This document shows positions 10,305-19,571 of a DNA stretch of 64,000 nucleotides, in pieces. The position numbers and the translations under genes are program-made. The notes under the pieces were generated by a model. The model had not been told where the DNA came from. It did no database searches and was given only the letters and a program-made list of their open reading frames with translations. Position 1 is the stretch's first letter. Each line of letters begins with the position of its first letter. The stretch covers positions 1-64,000 of the forward strand of contig JAEUMQ010000013.1 of NCBI GenBank assembly GCA_016791425.1, read 5' to 3'. Source of the DNA: Hyphomonadaceae bacterium (GTDB lineage: Bacteria; Pseudomonadota; Alphaproteobacteria; Caulobacterales; Aquidulcibacteraceae).

Positions 10305-10394
10305 GCGAATAGCGAATGGCGAATAGCGAATAGGGAGTAGGGAGCCGTTCAGCTCGACCTCCCCCTATTCGCTACTCACTATTCGCTATTCGCC
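10305..10394. repeat. Solo heptad palindrome (GCGAATR family), copy 1
   Basis: The left arm is four tandem heptads GCGAATA/GCGAATG (10305-10332) followed by GGGAGTAGGGAG. The right arm (10359-10394) is its inverted partner with four heptads, one degenerate. The loop contains GTTCAGCTCGACC. It fills most of the dnaE-lolD gap. The same heptads bound the four-helix-bundle gene at 36650-37101, and a second solo copy lies at 14646-14722. Confidence 0.9.
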
Positions 10395-10400
10395 GGGCCG

Positions 10401-11084
10401 TCAGGCCCGACGCACCAGCTTCCCGTGATCGATCGCCATCACACGGTCCATGAACCTGGTGAGCGCGAGATTGTGCGTGGCGATGAGCGCCGCGACGCCC
10501 TCCCAGCGAGCGAGATCGAAGAGCGCCTGAAAGACGAGATCGGACGTGTCCGGATCGAGATTGCCGGTGGGCTCGTCGGCGATAAGGATGGTCGGCCCAT
10601 TGGCCAGCGCGCGCGCGATCGCGACGCGCTGCTGCTCGCCGCCGGAGAGCTGCGGCGGCTGGTGATGCATGCGCTCCCTGAGGCCCATCTTCTCCAGGAG
10701 CCGCGCGGCCTCTCCGCGCGCTTCCTTGATCGGCTTGCCGGCGATGAGCTGCGGCAAGGCGACATTGTCCCGCGCATTGAACTCCGGCAGCAGGTGATGG
10801 AACTGATAGACGAAGCCGATGCGTGACCGGCGCAGCGCCGTGCGGCCCTCGTCGTTCTGGGTCCAGGCCGGAGAGCCCTCGATATAGACTTCCCCGCCAC
10901 TCGGGCGCTCCAGCAAGCCCGCCGCATGCAGCAGCGAGGACTTTCCGGATCCGGACGGTCCAACGAGGCCAACGATCTCGCCCGCACGCACGTCGAGATC
11001 GACGTCGTTGAGGACGACGAGCTCCTTGTCCCCCGATGTGAACGAGCGCCGCAAGGAACGGATGGCGAGGACGGGCTCACTCAT
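10401..11084 (-). CDS. lolD: Lipoprotein-releasing ABC transporter ATPase
   Basis: This 227-residue ATPase drives extraction of outer-membrane lipoproteins from the inner membrane. It shows Walker A GPSGSGKS (42-49), signature LSGGEQQR (146-153), Walker B ILIADEP with Glu171, and the H-loop ATHN. The N-terminal [14 protein letters not shown] and the QFHHLLPEF motif after the Q-loop are typical of the LolD/MacB group. It overlaps the end of the permease gene by 8 bp, so the two are translationally coupled. Confidence 0.95.
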   Translation of the reverse strand: MSEPVLAIRSLRRSFTSGDKELVVLNDVDLDVRAGEIVGLVGPSGSGKSSLLHAAGLLERPSGGEVYIEGSPAWTQNDEGRTALRRSRIGFVYQFHHLLPEFNARDNVALPQLIAGKPIKEARGEAARLLEKMGLRERMHHQPPQLSGGEQQRVAIARALANGPTILIADEPTGNLDPDTSDLVFQALFDLARWEGVAALIATHNLALTRFMDRVMAIDHGKLVRRA

Positions 11085-12345
11085 AGCGGAGCGCCTCCAC
11101 CGGATCGAGCCTTGAGGCGCGCCAAGCCGGCGGCAGCGTGGCGACGAAGCTCATGAAGAGCGCCCAGCCCGTGACCAGCCACACCTCGCCCCATTCGACC
11201 TTCGCAGGGAGGGATTCCAGCGAATAGACCGAACCTGGGAAGAGATCGAAGCCGGTCGTCGCCTGGATGAAATCCTGGATCTCGCCGATATATTCGCAGA
11301 AGAGCAGCCCGAGCACGAGCCCGGCGAGCGTGCCGAGCACGCCGACCGATGCGCCGGCCAGAAGGAAGATCCGCAGCACCGAGCTGCGCGTGGCGCCCAT
11401 CGTGCGCAGGATGGCGATGTCGCGGCTCTTGTTCTTCACCAGCATCACGAGCCCGCTGACGATGTTGAGCGCCGCGATCGCCACGATCATCATCAGGATG
11501 AGGCGCATCACGTTGCGCTCCACCACGAGCGCGCCCACCAGGCCCTCGTTCTGCATGCGCCAGTCGAAGATGGTGATGTCCGGCCCGAGCTTCTGGCGCA
11601 GCTCCACCATGATCGGCAGCGTCGCGTCCGGGTTCTGCAGCCGCATCTCCAGGCGGTCCGCGCCGGGGCCGCGGTTGAACATGATCTGCGCCTGTTCGAG
11701 CGGCATGTAGATGAGCGCGGAATCGTATTCCGCCATCCCGACGCTGAACACGCCGCCCACGATGAAGGCCTTGCGCCGCGGCGAAAGCCCGAACGGCGTG
11801 GCCGCGCCCTCCGGCGACAGGACCGAGACCGCCATCCCCTCCGCGACGCCGAGATTGGCCGCCAGGCGATCGCCGATGATGATCTCAGGCGCCTCCACCC
11901 CCGAGAAGCGCTGCAGCGAGCCCCCTTCCCGGATCGTGGAGGAAACGACGCTCAAAGCCTGCAGATCGACCCGCCGCACCCCGCGCACGAACACTCCCGC
12001 CGAGCGTCCGTCCGCCACCGCCAGCGCCTGCTGGTCGATCACCGGCGAGATGTGCGTGATGCCCGGAATGGTGCGCGCTTCGCGTGCGATGCGGTCGATC
12101 GCCTGCGGCGTCATCCCGCGCGTCTCGACATAGACATGGCCGTTCACCCCGACGATGCGCGAGAGGAGCGTTTCGCGGAAACCGTTCATCACCGACATCG
12201 TGATGATGAGCACCGCCACCGCGAGCATGATCCCAACGAAGGAGATGATCGAGATCATCGCCACCCCGCCATGCTGGCGCTTGGCCCTGAGATAGCGGCC
12301 CGCCAGCATCCGCTCGAAGCGGGAGAAGGGCTGATCCCCTTTCAT
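11077..12345 (-). CDS. Lipoprotein-releasing ABC transporter permease (LolC/E family)
   Basis: The 422-residue permease has the LolC/E layout: the N-terminal PFSRFERMLAGRYLRAKRQ followed by TM1 (VAMISIISFVGIMLAVAVLI), a large periplasmic MacB-like domain, then three C-terminal transmembrane helices including the conserved ILRTMGATRSSVLRIF segment. Only one permease gene is present, as in many alphaproteobacteria, where a single LolC/E-type (LolF-like) protein probably homodimerises with LolD. I start at MKGDQPFSR; upstream in-frame codons run into the palindromic element. Confidence 0.93.
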   Translation of the reverse strand: MKGDQPFSRFERMLAGRYLRAKRQHGGVAMISIISFVGIMLAVAVLIITMSVMNGFRETLLSRIVGVNGHVYVETRGMTPQAIDRIAREARTIPGITHISPVIDQQALAVADGRSAGVFVRGVRRVDLQALSVVSSTIREGGSLQRFSGVEAPEIIIGDRLAANLGVAEGMAVSVLSPEGAATPFGLSPRRKAFIVGGVFSVGMAEYDSALIYMPLEQAQIMFNRGPGADRLEMRLQNPDATLPIMVELRQKLGPDITIFDWRMQNEGLVGALVVERNVMRLILMMIVAIAALNIVSGLVMLVKNKSRDIAILRTMGATRSSVLRIFLLAGASVGVLGTLAGLVLGLLFCEYIGEIQDFIQATTGFDLFPGSVYSLESLPAKVEWGEVWLVTGWALFMSFVATLPPAWRASRLDPVEALRYE

Positions 12346-12367
12346 GTTTGACGGCTGCAGACTTGAT

Positions 12368-12487
12368 GGCCCCCTCCCCCTTGGGGGGAGGGGGTAGGGG
12401 GTGGGGGGCAATCCGAGGAATGCGAAACGCGGAGGCGAGCTGCACGCCCCCCCTCCCTACCCTCCCCCGCAAGGGGGGAGGGGGCGC
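12368..12487. repeat. GC-rich double palindrome, copy 1 (lolC/E-proS gap)
   Basis: The left arm (12368-12410) and right arm (12442-12487) are inverted relatives. Each arm itself folds as CCCCCTCCCCC / GGGGGAGGGGG around TT or GCAA. A spacer of about 31 bp separates them. It lies between two co-directional minus-strand genes. Confidence 0.92.
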
Positions 12488-12532
12488 ACGTACTTGATCC
12501 GTATCCGGATGACATCCCCCGCACGCCGCGCG

Positions 12533-13846
12533 TCATTTCTTGGCGCTCAGCTTCTTGATCGCCGCGTCGAGCGAAAGCTCCTCCTTCGCGCCGGTGCGCC
12601 GCTCCTTCACCTCCACCACGCCCTTCTCCAGGCCCTTCGGCCCCACGATGAGCTGCCAGGGCACGCCGATGAGATCCATGGTGGAGAATTTCGCGCCCGG
12701 GCGCGCGTCCGTGTCGTCATAGAGCGGATCGAGCGCGCCGAGCGCTGCGTACGCCTTTTCGGCCGCCGCATCCGTGGCGCTGTCGCCGGCTTTGAGATTG
12801 ACGATTGCGACGCCGAACGGCGCGACAGGTTCCGGCCAGACGATGCCGGCGTCGTCGTGCGAGGCCTCGATGATCGCGCCCGCGAGCCGCGACACGCCGA
12901 TCCCGTAGGAGCCGCCATGGATCGGCCGCGATTGTCCGTCCGGCCCCGCCACCACCGCATTCATCGGCTTCGAATACTTCTCACCGAAGTAGAAAATGTG
13001 GCCGACTTCGATCCCACGCGCGGAAACCCGCTGGTCTTCCTTGAGCGCCTCGAAGGCGGCCGCGTCATGCATTTCGTCGGTGGCCGCATAAAGCGCAGTG
13101 CGCTCATCCACGATCGCCTGCAGATCATCCCAATCGACGTCCGGCCCCGGCGCGCCCATGTCGAGCAGCGCCCGGTCGCAATAGACCTGGCTCTCGCCGG
13201 TTTCGGCGAGCACGATGAATTCGTGGGAGAGATCGCCGCCGATCGGCCCGGTGTCGGCCCGCATCGGAATGGATTTGAGCCCGAGGCGCGCGAACGTGTT
13301 CAGATAAGCGACGAACATGCGGTTATAGGCCTTGCGCGCGGCCGGCTCATCGACATCGAACGAATAGGCGTCCTTCATCAGGAACTCGCGCCCGCGCATC
13401 ACGCCGAAGCGGGGCCGCGTCTCGTCGCGGAACTTCCATTGGATGTTGTAGAGATTGAGCGGCAGGTCGCGGTAGGATTTCACGTAGGCGCGGAAGATGT
13501 CGGTGACCACTTCCTCCGCAGTCGGACCGAAGAGCATGTCCCGCTCGTGCCGATCGACGATGCGCAGCATCTCCGCGCCGTACGCCTCGTAGCGCTTGCT
13601 TTCTTTCCACAGCTCCGCCGGCTGCATCGTCGGCATCAGGATCTCGATCGCGCCCGAGCGGTTCTGCTCTTCCCGCACGATCTGCTCGATCTTTTTCAGC
13701 ACGCGAAGCCCGAGCGGCAGCCAGGAATAGATGCCGGCCGCGACCTGGCGGATCATCCCGGCGCGCAGCATGAGCCGGTGCGAGACGATCTGGGCCTCCG
13801 CCGGAATGTCCTTCATCACCGGCAGGAAGTAACGGCTGAGACGCAT
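12533..13846 (-). CDS. proS: Prolyl-tRNA synthetase, short (INS-less) alphaproteobacterial form
   Basis: This class II aminoacyl-tRNA synthetase charges tRNA-Pro. At 437 residues it is much shorter than E. coli ProRS (572), because the editing INS domain between motifs 2 and 3 is missing; this is the usual alphaproteobacterial type. Motif 1 ([18 protein letters not shown]), motif 2 ([19 protein letters not shown]) and motif 3 ([11 protein letters not shown]) are clear, followed by the anticodon-binding domain. It is part of the minus-strand housekeeping series. Confidence 0.97.
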   Translation of the reverse strand: MRLSRYFLPVMKDIPAEAQIVSHRLMLRAGMIRQVAAGIYSWLPLGLRVLKKIEQIVREEQNRSGAIEILMPTMQPAELWKESKRYEAYGAEMLRIVDRHERDMLFGPTAEEVVTDIFRAYVKSYRDLPLNLYNIQWKFRDETRPRFGVMRGREFLMKDAYSFDVDEPAARKAYNRMFVAYLNTFARLGLKSIPMRADTGPIGGDLSHEFIVLAETGESQVYCDRALLDMGAPGPDVDWDDLQAIVDERTALYAATDEMHDAAAFEALKEDQRVSARGIEVGHIFYFGEKYSKPMNAVVAGPDGQSRPIHGGSYGIGVSRLAGAIIEASHDDAGIVWPEPVAPFGVAIVNLKAGDSATDAAAEKAYAALGALDPLYDDTDARPGAKFSTMDLIGVPWQLIVGPKGLEKGVVEVKERRTGAKEELSLDAAIKKLSAKK

Positions 13847-13928
13847 GGCAGCTCCAAAGCGCGCCCAAAGCGGAGGGCGGCGCGCCTAGATACCGGAAGA
13901 CCCCGTCCCTAGGCCAGCGCCGCCGGCC

Positions 13929-14186
13929 TCAGGGCGCTGGATCGCCGCGGACGGCGAAGAGATCGGCCGTGATCGCCAGGAAGACCCCGAGCCACAGCAC
14001 CGCCGCCAGGCCCGCCGCCCAGAGCGCCTTGAGCCACAGCCTGGGCCTGGCGGGCGCGGCGCGCTCGACGCCCGGGGGCGTCTCCTCGCCGCTCTCGTGC
14101 AGGCTCCGGGCCCCGATCGGCAGGGTCATGAAGAAGGCGATCCACCAGAGGATGATGTAGATCGCCACGCCCATGATGAAGGTCAT
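13929..14186 (-). CDS. DUF1467 family small membrane protein
   Basis: An 85-residue protein with two predicted membrane helices (about residues 5-23 and 57-77) joined by a polar loop; the first contains IYIILWWIAFFMTLPIGA. This matches the DUF1467 family of alphaproteobacteria, usually found next to mce and proS as here. Its ATG overlaps the mce stop by 4 bp (ATGA). Function is unknown. Confidence 0.85.
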   Translation of the reverse strand: MTFIMGVAIYIILWWIAFFMTLPIGARSLHESGEETPPGVERAAPARPRLWLKALWAAGLAAVLWLGVFLAITADLFAVRGDPAP

Positions 14187-14620
14187 GCGTGTGCGATCCC
14201 ATGGTTCTTTGGCGGAGTCTCCATGAGCTCGATGAGCACGCCGGAGCTGTCCTTCGGGTGGATGAAGATGATCGGCGTGCCGTGCGCGCCGATGCGCGGC
14301 TCGTTGAGCACGGTGGCGCCCTTCGCCTTCATCGCGTCGCGCGCGGCGTAGATGTCCGCCACCTCGAAGCACACATGATGCTGTCCGCCTTGCGGATTCT
14401 TCTCCACAAAGCGGCGGATCGGGGAATTCTCCCCCAACGGCTCGATGAGCTCGATCTGCGAATTGGGCAGATTGACAAACGCGAAGCGCACGCCCTGCTC
14501 GGGCATGTCGCGGGTCTCCGTGATGTCGCTGGCCTTGAGCCCGTAGAGATCGATGTAGGGACGCTTGGCCGCTTCGATGGACGGCACCGCGATCCCGATA
14601 TGGTTCAATCGTCCGATCAT
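14183..14620 (-). CDS. mce: Methylmalonyl-CoA epimerase
   Basis: A 145-residue glyoxalase/VOC-fold enzyme that racemises (2R)- and (2S)-methylmalonyl-CoA in propionate and branched-chain amino acid breakdown. Metal ligands are visible as H7 (LNHIGIAV), a histidine of QHHVCFEV (81-82) and Glu131 of LIELMETP. The motif RFAFVNLPNSQIELIEPLGE is characteristic. It is followed by DUF1467 with a 4-bp overlap. The mutase it serves is not in the window. Confidence 0.95.
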   Translation of the reverse strand: MIGRLNHIGIAVPSIEAAKRPYIDLYGLKASDITETRDMPEQGVRFAFVNLPNSQIELIEPLGENSPIRRFVEKNPQGGQHHVCFEVADIYAARDAMKAKGATVLNEPRIGAHGTPIIFIHPKDSSGVLIELMETPPKNHGIAHA

Positions 14621-14645
14621 CAGCTCAGCTCCTGCGTCGCTTCGC

Positions 14646-14722
14646 GAGCGAATAGCGAATGGCGAATAGGGCGCGTTCAGCGCGACCCTCCCTATTCGCT
14701 ATTCACTACTCGCTATTCGCCA
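14646..14722. repeat. Solo heptad palindrome (GCGAATR family), copy 2
   Basis: The left arm holds three GCGAATR heptads (about 14648-14668) and the right arm four inverted heptads up to 14722. The loop GCGTTCAGCGCGACC resembles that of the copy at 10305. It lies in the mce-rnj gap, ending 6 bp before the rnj stop. Confidence 0.9.
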
Positions 14723-14727
14723 CTCCC

Positions 14728-16404
14728 TCATACCCGCATCAGCACCACATCGACCAGCGGCCGCTTGCCCCAAATCCGCTCCGCCGTCTTGCGCACGATC
14801 CGGGCGATGGCCTGCTCGGCGAGATCATCGTCGGCGCGATCGGAATGGTTGAGCCGCCCGAACCCGGTCTCGGCCGCTTCCGCCAGCTCTTCGATCGCGA
14901 GGTCGAGCGCCCGCTCATCCTGCATGGAAAGCCCACGCACCCGCACATCCGGCCCCGACATGATCGAATGCTTCTTCTCGTTGACGACCAGGCCGACGGA
15001 AATGGTTCCTTCCGCGCCGAGCTTGCGGCGCTCCCTGATCGCCTCGTCGTCCGCATCGATGAGCGTGAGCCCGTCCACGAAGAGTCGCCCAGCCGGCGCC
15101 TCATCGATCACCTCCGCGCGCCCGGGCGCGAGCCGGATGATCTCGCCATTGCGCGGCGCCAGCGCTTCGCCGACCTGCAGCGCGCGCGCGAGCTTCACGT
15201 GCTCCAGGAGATGGCGCCGCTCCCCGTGCACCGGGATGGCGATGCGCGGACGCGCCCATTGGTACATCTGCCGGAGCTCGTCGCGGCAGGGATGCCCCGA
15301 GACGTGCACGCTCTCGGCGCCCCCGGAGATGACATTGATCCCCTTATCGACGAGGGCGTTGTAGAGCGCATAGATCGCGATGTCGTTGCCGGGGATGACG
15401 CGCGAAGAAAACACCACCGTGTCCCCCTCGCCGAGCTGCACGAAGCGGTGCGTTCCCGTCGCGATGCGCGTGAGCGCCGCGCGCGGCTCGCCCTGGCTGC
15501 CGGTGCACAGATAGAGGATGCGCTCGTCGGGAACGTCCGCGGCCTCTTCTTCGGAGAGAAACGGGCGGACGTTCTGCAACAGCCCCACGCTTTGCGCCGC
15601 CGCGCTCACCTTATGCATCGAGCGCCCGACGAGGCACACCGCCCGCCCGCACGCTTCCGCCGCATGGATGACGCTTTCCACCCGCGCGACATTGGACGCG
15701 AACGCGGTGACCGCCACGCGGCCCTTCAGGCTCCCGATCAGCTTGACGAGCGCCTCGCGCACGTCAGCTTCGGAGCCCGCATGGCCCTCCTCGAACACAT
15801 TGGTGGAATCGCACACCATGGCGAGAACGCCCTCGTCCGCGATCCGTTTCAGCGCCTTCTCGTCGGTGACCGCGCCGATGAGCGGGTCTGGATCGATCTT
15901 CCAGTCGCCGGTGTGCCAGACGAGCCCGAGCGGCGTGCGGATCGCAAGGCCGTTCGGCTCCGGGATCGAATGCGTGAGCGTGACGAGCTCGAGCTCGAAC
16001 GGACCGAGCGAAAATTTGCCCCCGAGCGGAACCTCGTTCAGAGGCGCCTTGTCGAGAAGGCCGCGCTCCTTGAGCTTTTCGCGCACGAGCGCGGCGGTGA
16101 AGGGCGTTGCGTAGATCGGCGCCTTGAGCCGCGGCCAAAGCCAGCCGATGGCGCCGATATGGTCCTCGTGCGCATGGGTGAGCACGATGCCGAGGATGTC
16201 CTCGCGGCGCTCCTCCAGGAAGGTCGCGTCCGGCAGGATCACTTCAATGCCCGGCGCGTCCGATGCGAACGTGACGCCGATATCGACGATGATCCATTTC
16301 TTGTCCTCGCCCGGCCCGAAGCCATAGGCGTTGAGGTTCATCCCGATCTCGCCCGATCCGCCGAGCGGAAGGAAGACGAGTTCGTTCTCTTCGGAAGCCG
16401 CCAT
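14728..16404 (-). CDS. rnj: Ribonuclease J
   Basis: A 558-residue metallo-beta-lactamase/beta-CASP ribonuclease with 5'-to-3' exo- and endonuclease activity in RNA processing and decay. The two-metal site HAHEDHIG (77-84) is intact, as are GDWKIDPDPLIG, the beta-CASP motif CDSTNVF and the GHPCRDELRQMYQWARP segment with its conserved His. The length agrees with RNase J (about 555 residues). It follows coaX and birA in the minus-strand series, with a palindromic element in the upstream gap. Confidence 0.96.
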   Translation of the reverse strand: MAASEENELVFLPLGGSGEIGMNLNAYGFGPGEDKKWIIVDIGVTFASDAPGIEVILPDATFLEERREDILGIVLTHAHEDHIGAIGWLWPRLKAPIYATPFTAALVREKLKERGLLDKAPLNEVPLGGKFSLGPFELELVTLTHSIPEPNGLAIRTPLGLVWHTGDWKIDPDPLIGAVTDEKALKRIADEGVLAMVCDSTNVFEEGHAGSEADVREALVKLIGSLKGRVAVTAFASNVARVESVIHAAEACGRAVCLVGRSMHKVSAAAQSVGLLQNVRPFLSEEEAADVPDERILYLCTGSQGEPRAALTRIATGTHRFVQLGEGDTVVFSSRVIPGNDIAIYALYNALVDKGINVISGGAESVHVSGHPCRDELRQMYQWARPRIAIPVHGERRHLLEHVKLARALQVGEALAPRNGEIIRLAPGRAEVIDEAPAGRLFVDGLTLIDADDEAIRERRKLGAEGTISVGLVVNEKKHSIMSGPDVRVRGLSMQDERALDLAIEELAEAAETGFGRLNHSDRADDDLAEQAIARIVRKTAERIWGKRPLVDVVLMRV

Positions 16405-16433
16405 CTACAACCCTCCGTGTTCGGAGGATCTGG

Positions 16434-16553
16434 CGCCCCCCTCCCCCTTGCGGGGAGGGGGTAGGGGGTGGGGGGCGGCGAGGAAGGACCGCAACGTCGC
16501 GGCGAGCTGAACGCCCCCCCTCCCTGCCCTCCCCCGCAAGGGGGGAGGGGCCC
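16434..16553. repeat. GC-rich double palindrome, copy 2 (rnj-coaX gap)
   Basis: Arms 16434-16476 and 16511-16553, with the same self-folding arm structure and about 34 bp between arms. It occupies the gap between the coaX stop and the rnj start. Confidence 0.92.
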
Positions 16554-16568
16554 GTAAAGCCGCCAGAC

Positions 16569-17345
16569 TCACAGCTTGCCGCCGTTCCGGCGGAAAACTT
16601 CCACGAGGCCGCGCGAGTTGAGATCGTGGTCGAAAACATCGATCGCAGTGGAGGCGCCTTCGAAGAGCGAGGCGACGCCTCCGGTCGCGACCGATTTCAT
16701 CGGCGCGCCGTATTCGGAGCGGATGCGGCGGATGAGGCCGTCGATGAGCTCGATATAGCCCCAGAAAACCCCCGACTGCATCGCCGTCACCGTGGACTTG
16801 CCGATCACCGGCCCCGGATTGCGGATCTCGACGCGCGGCAGGCGCGCCGCGGCCGTGTGCAGCGCCTGCAGGGAAAGATTGATGCCCGGCGCGATGATGC
16901 CGCCCTCGAAGCCGCCGTCGGCGCCGATGATGTCGAAATTCGTGGCCGTGCCGCCATCGATGATGATCGCCGGGCCGCCATATTCGATATAGGCGCCGAC
17001 CGCGTTCACCAGCCGGTCCGCGCCCGCCTCCGACGGCTTGTCGATGCGCACCTCGATGCCGAGCCTGGTGCCGTCCTCGCCGATCACCATCGGCTCGATG
17101 TGCAGGTAGCGCCGCGAGAGGTTGCGCAGATGAAAGAGCGCCTGCGGCACCACGGTGGAAATGATGCAGGCCGTAAGATCGGTGAGGCCGAGGTTCTGGA
17201 ACGCCATCAGCTGCGCCAGCCAGGGCGCGTATTCGTCCGCCGTGCGGGTTGAATCGGTGGACGCGCGCCATTGGCCGCGCCAGTCCTTGCCGTCGAAGAC
17301 CGCGAACTTGGTGTTGGTGTTGCCGGCGTCGATCGCGAGAAGCAT
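16569..17345 (-). CDS. coaX: Type III pantothenate kinase
   Basis: This enzyme catalyses the first step of coenzyme A synthesis and, unlike CoaA, is not feedback-inhibited by CoA. The 258-residue protein has the ASKHA phosphate motif DAGNTNTKF with catalytic Asp6, [12 protein letters not shown] and [10 protein letters not shown], all standard for the type III family. It begins 1 bp after the birA stop; coaX and birA next to nuoN is a common alphaproteobacterial order. Confidence 0.96.
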   Translation of the reverse strand: MLLAIDAGNTNTKFAVFDGKDWRGQWRASTDSTRTADEYAPWLAQLMAFQNLGLTDLTACIISTVVPQALFHLRNLSRRYLHIEPMVIGEDGTRLGIEVRIDKPSEAGADRLVNAVGAYIEYGGPAIIIDGGTATNFDIIGADGGFEGGIIAPGINLSLQALHTAAARLPRVEIRNPGPVIGKSTVTAMQSGVFWGYIELIDGLIRRIRSEYGAPMKSVATGGVASLFEGASTAIDVFDHDLNSRGLVEVFRRNGGKL

Positions 17346-17346
17346 G

Positions 17347-18123
17347 TCAGGCCGCGCCTTTGGATGAGGAGGCTTGCTGGGGGAAGTGGACGTCGCCGGC
17401 CGCGATCGTGCGCCGGCCCGAAGCGGTCATGATCTCAAGCTCTCCGCGGGCGGACAATCCCGAAACCTCTCCCGCAACAATCTCGTCCCCGAAACGGATC
17501 TCCACGGTGCGCCCCAGCCCGAGCGCGCGCGCCATCCAGGCCTCGCGGAGCGCGCCAAAACCCTCCCCGTCGAGCCGCTGGGCCCAGCCCTCCAGCCGCG
17601 GCCTGATCTCCTGGAGCAGCGCTTCCGGCGCCGGTACCGGGTCGGCAGTGAAGTCGGCGAGGCATGCGGTCGGCTGATCGAGCCCCTTCGGCGCCCCGGC
17701 GACGTTCACGCCGAAACCGAGCGCGAACCAATACCCCCCCAAGCTTCCCGCAGGCGCGGCCGCGCCGCTGTCGAGCATGATCCCGGAGACCTTGGCGCCG
17801 TCGATCATCACGTCGTTCGGCCATTTGAGCTTGGCTTTGGCGCCGCCGAGACGCGCATCGAGCGCCTCGGCGATGGCGAGCCCGGCGGCGAACCCCAAGA
17901 GCGCGATGTCCCCTGGCGGTCGCCCCGAGCGCCCGAGATAGGTCGCGAAGAGATTGCCGGGGATCGTGGCCCAGGCGCGCCCGCGTCGGCCGCGGCCGGC
18001 GCTCTGCCGCCGCGTCAGAAGCCAGACCGGACCGAAATCGCCGAACTCGGCGCGCCGCCTGGCTTCAAGGATCGTGGAATCGATCTCGTCGAAGGTTTCG
18101 AGCGGCGCTGCAGCCTGCAGCAT
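17347..18123 (-). CDS. birA: Biotin-[acetyl-CoA-carboxylase] ligase
   Basis: The 258-residue protein attaches biotin to biotin-carboxyl carrier proteins via biotinyl-AMP. The ATP/biotin loop appears as [11 protein letters not shown] and the core motif as [20 protein letters not shown]. There is no N-terminal winged-helix domain, so it is a ligase only and cannot be a biotin-operon repressor like E. coli BirA. Its ATG overlaps the nuoN stop as TGATG, indicating coupled translation. Confidence 0.94.
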   Translation of the reverse strand: MLQAAAPLETFDEIDSTILEARRRAEFGDFGPVWLLTRRQSAGRGRRGRAWATIPGNLFATYLGRSGRPPGDIALLGFAAGLAIAEALDARLGGAKAKLKWPNDVMIDGAKVSGIMLDSGAAAPAGSLGGYWFALGFGVNVAGAPKGLDQPTACLADFTADPVPAPEALLQEIRPRLEGWAQRLDGEGFGALREAWMARALGLGRTVEIRFGDEIVAGEVSGLSARGELEIMTASGRRTIAAGDVHFPQQASSSKGAA

Positions 18124-19571
18124 CAGAAGCTCGCGGCCACCGCCGCGCGCGCCCAGGTTTCCAGCCAGCCGAGCGCCAGCACCAGGATCGGGAAGGACAG
18201 CGCCGCGCCGATGAGCGCGGTGGTGAGCGTCGTGCCGGACGGCGCCTGAAGCGCCGCCCCCGCCGGCTTGAACCACATCGAGGCGATCACACGGAGATAA
18301 TAGGCCGCCGCCACCACCGCCGCCACGCCCCCGAGCACGGCGAGCCAGACGAGCCCGCCTTCCGCCGCCGCCTTGAACGCCACCCACTTGCCCCAAAAGC
18401 CGGCGAGCGGCGGGATGCCCGCGAGCGAGAAGAGCAGCGCCGTCATCAGCGAGGCCATCAGCACCCGCCGGCTGGCGAGCCCGGCCAGGTCGTCGATGCT
18501 TTCCACGAAGGCGCCGTCGCGGCGCATGGCAAGAATGAGCGCGAAGACGCCGATCGTCGTCGGCAGATAGATCGCCATGTAGACGAGCGCCGCCGCGGCG
18601 CCGTCCGGCGTGCCCGACGCCAAGGGCATGAGCGCAAAGCCCATGTTCGCGATCGAGGAATAGGCCATCAGGCGCTTCATGTTGGTCTGCAGCAGCGCCG
18701 CGACCGAGCCCACCGCCATCGAGAGCGCCGAGAGCGCGACGATGACCTGCTTCCATTGGTCGGCCATGCCGGCGAACGGCTCGTAGAGCACCCGCGCCAG
18801 GAGCGCGAGCGCGGCCATCTTCGGCGCTGCGGAGAAGAGCGCGGTGACCGGCGTCGGCGCGCCTTCATAGACGTCCGGCGTCCACATGTGGAACGGCGCC
18901 GCGCCGATCTTGAACGCGAGCCCGCAGATGAGCAGCACGAGCCCGAAGAGAAGGCCGAAGCCGCCGCCGTCCGTGGCCGCCGCGATCTCGGTGAACCTGA
19001 GCGAGCCGGTGAAGCCGTAGATGTACGAGGCGCCGAAGAGCAGCAGCCCCGACGAGATGGCGCCGAGCACGAAATATTTGAGCCCCGCTTCCGAGCTCTT
19101 CGCGTCGTCGCGCCGCCAGGCCGCCAGCACATAGGACGCCAGGCTCTGCAGCTCGACGCCCACATAGAGCGTGATGAGGTCGTTGGCCGAGGCCATCACG
19201 AAGAGCCCAAGCACCGCGAGCGCAGTCATGATCGGAAACTCGAAGCGCTGCTCCTTGGTCTTCGAGAAATGGTCGAAGCCGAGCAGCAGCGTGGCCGCCG
19301 CGCAGAACGCGATGATGCCCTTCACGAACCCCGCGAAGCTATCGACCACCATCGAACCGTTGAAGAGCGCCACCGCATCGCCAGGCTGGAACTTGAAGGC
19401 CCAGATCCCCGCCGCAACGAAGACGCACGCCCCCACGATGCCCAGGAAGGGCGCGATTCCGTCCTTGAAGACCGCGCCAAGGACCACGCCCGCGAGCGCG
19501 AAGATCGCGACATAGAGCTCCGGCTGGGCCCAGGAGAGATCGCTGATCAGAAGCGAGACTTGCGCGCTCAT
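18123..19571 (-). CDS. nuoN: NADH dehydrogenase subunit N
   Basis: A 482-residue antiporter-like membrane subunit of complex I forming one of the proton channels. About 14 hydrophobic helices are visible, with the family motif [16 protein letters not shown] in the TM5 region and a conserved lysine/proline region in [20 protein letters not shown] start at MSAQVSLLI, whose ATG overlaps the nuoM stop by 4 bp; the ORF continues 49 codons upstream inside nuoM but that part is not NuoN-like. Confidence 0.96.
   Translation of the reverse strand: MSAQVSLLISDLSWAQPELYVAIFALAGVVLGAVFKDGIAPFLGIVGACVFVAAGIWAFKFQPGDAVALFNGSMVVDSFAGFVKGIIAFCAAATLLLGFDHFSKTKEQRFEFPIMTALAVLGLFVMASANDLITLYVGVELQSLASYVLAAWRRDDAKSSEAGLKYFVLGAISSGLLLFGASYIYGFTGSLRFTEIAAATDGGGFGLLFGLVLLICGLAFKIGAAPFHMWTPDVYEGAPTPVTALFSAAPKMAALALLARVLYEPFAGMADQWKQVIVALSALSMAVGSVAALLQTNMKRLMAYSSIANMGFALMPLASGTPDGAAAALVYMAIYLPTTIGVFALILAMRRDGAFVESIDDLAGLASRRVLMASLMTALLFSLAGIPPLAGFWGKWVAFKAAAEGGLVWLAVLGGVAAVVAAAYYLRVIASMWFKPAGAALQAPSGTTLTTALIGAALSFPILVLALGWLETWARAAVAASF

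Noticed and set aside
10305-10394. Heptad arrays as a CRISPR array
   Set aside because: Units are only 7 bp with no spacers, and arranged as inverted arms; no cas genes are present.
12368-12487. GC-rich palindromes as insertion sequences
   Set aside because: They are only about 120-155 bp and carry no gene; at most they are non-autonomous elements.
14659-16464. Plus-strand open frame of 601 codons
   Set aside because: It is antisense to rnj and runs through the repeat DNA on both sides; no protein signature.
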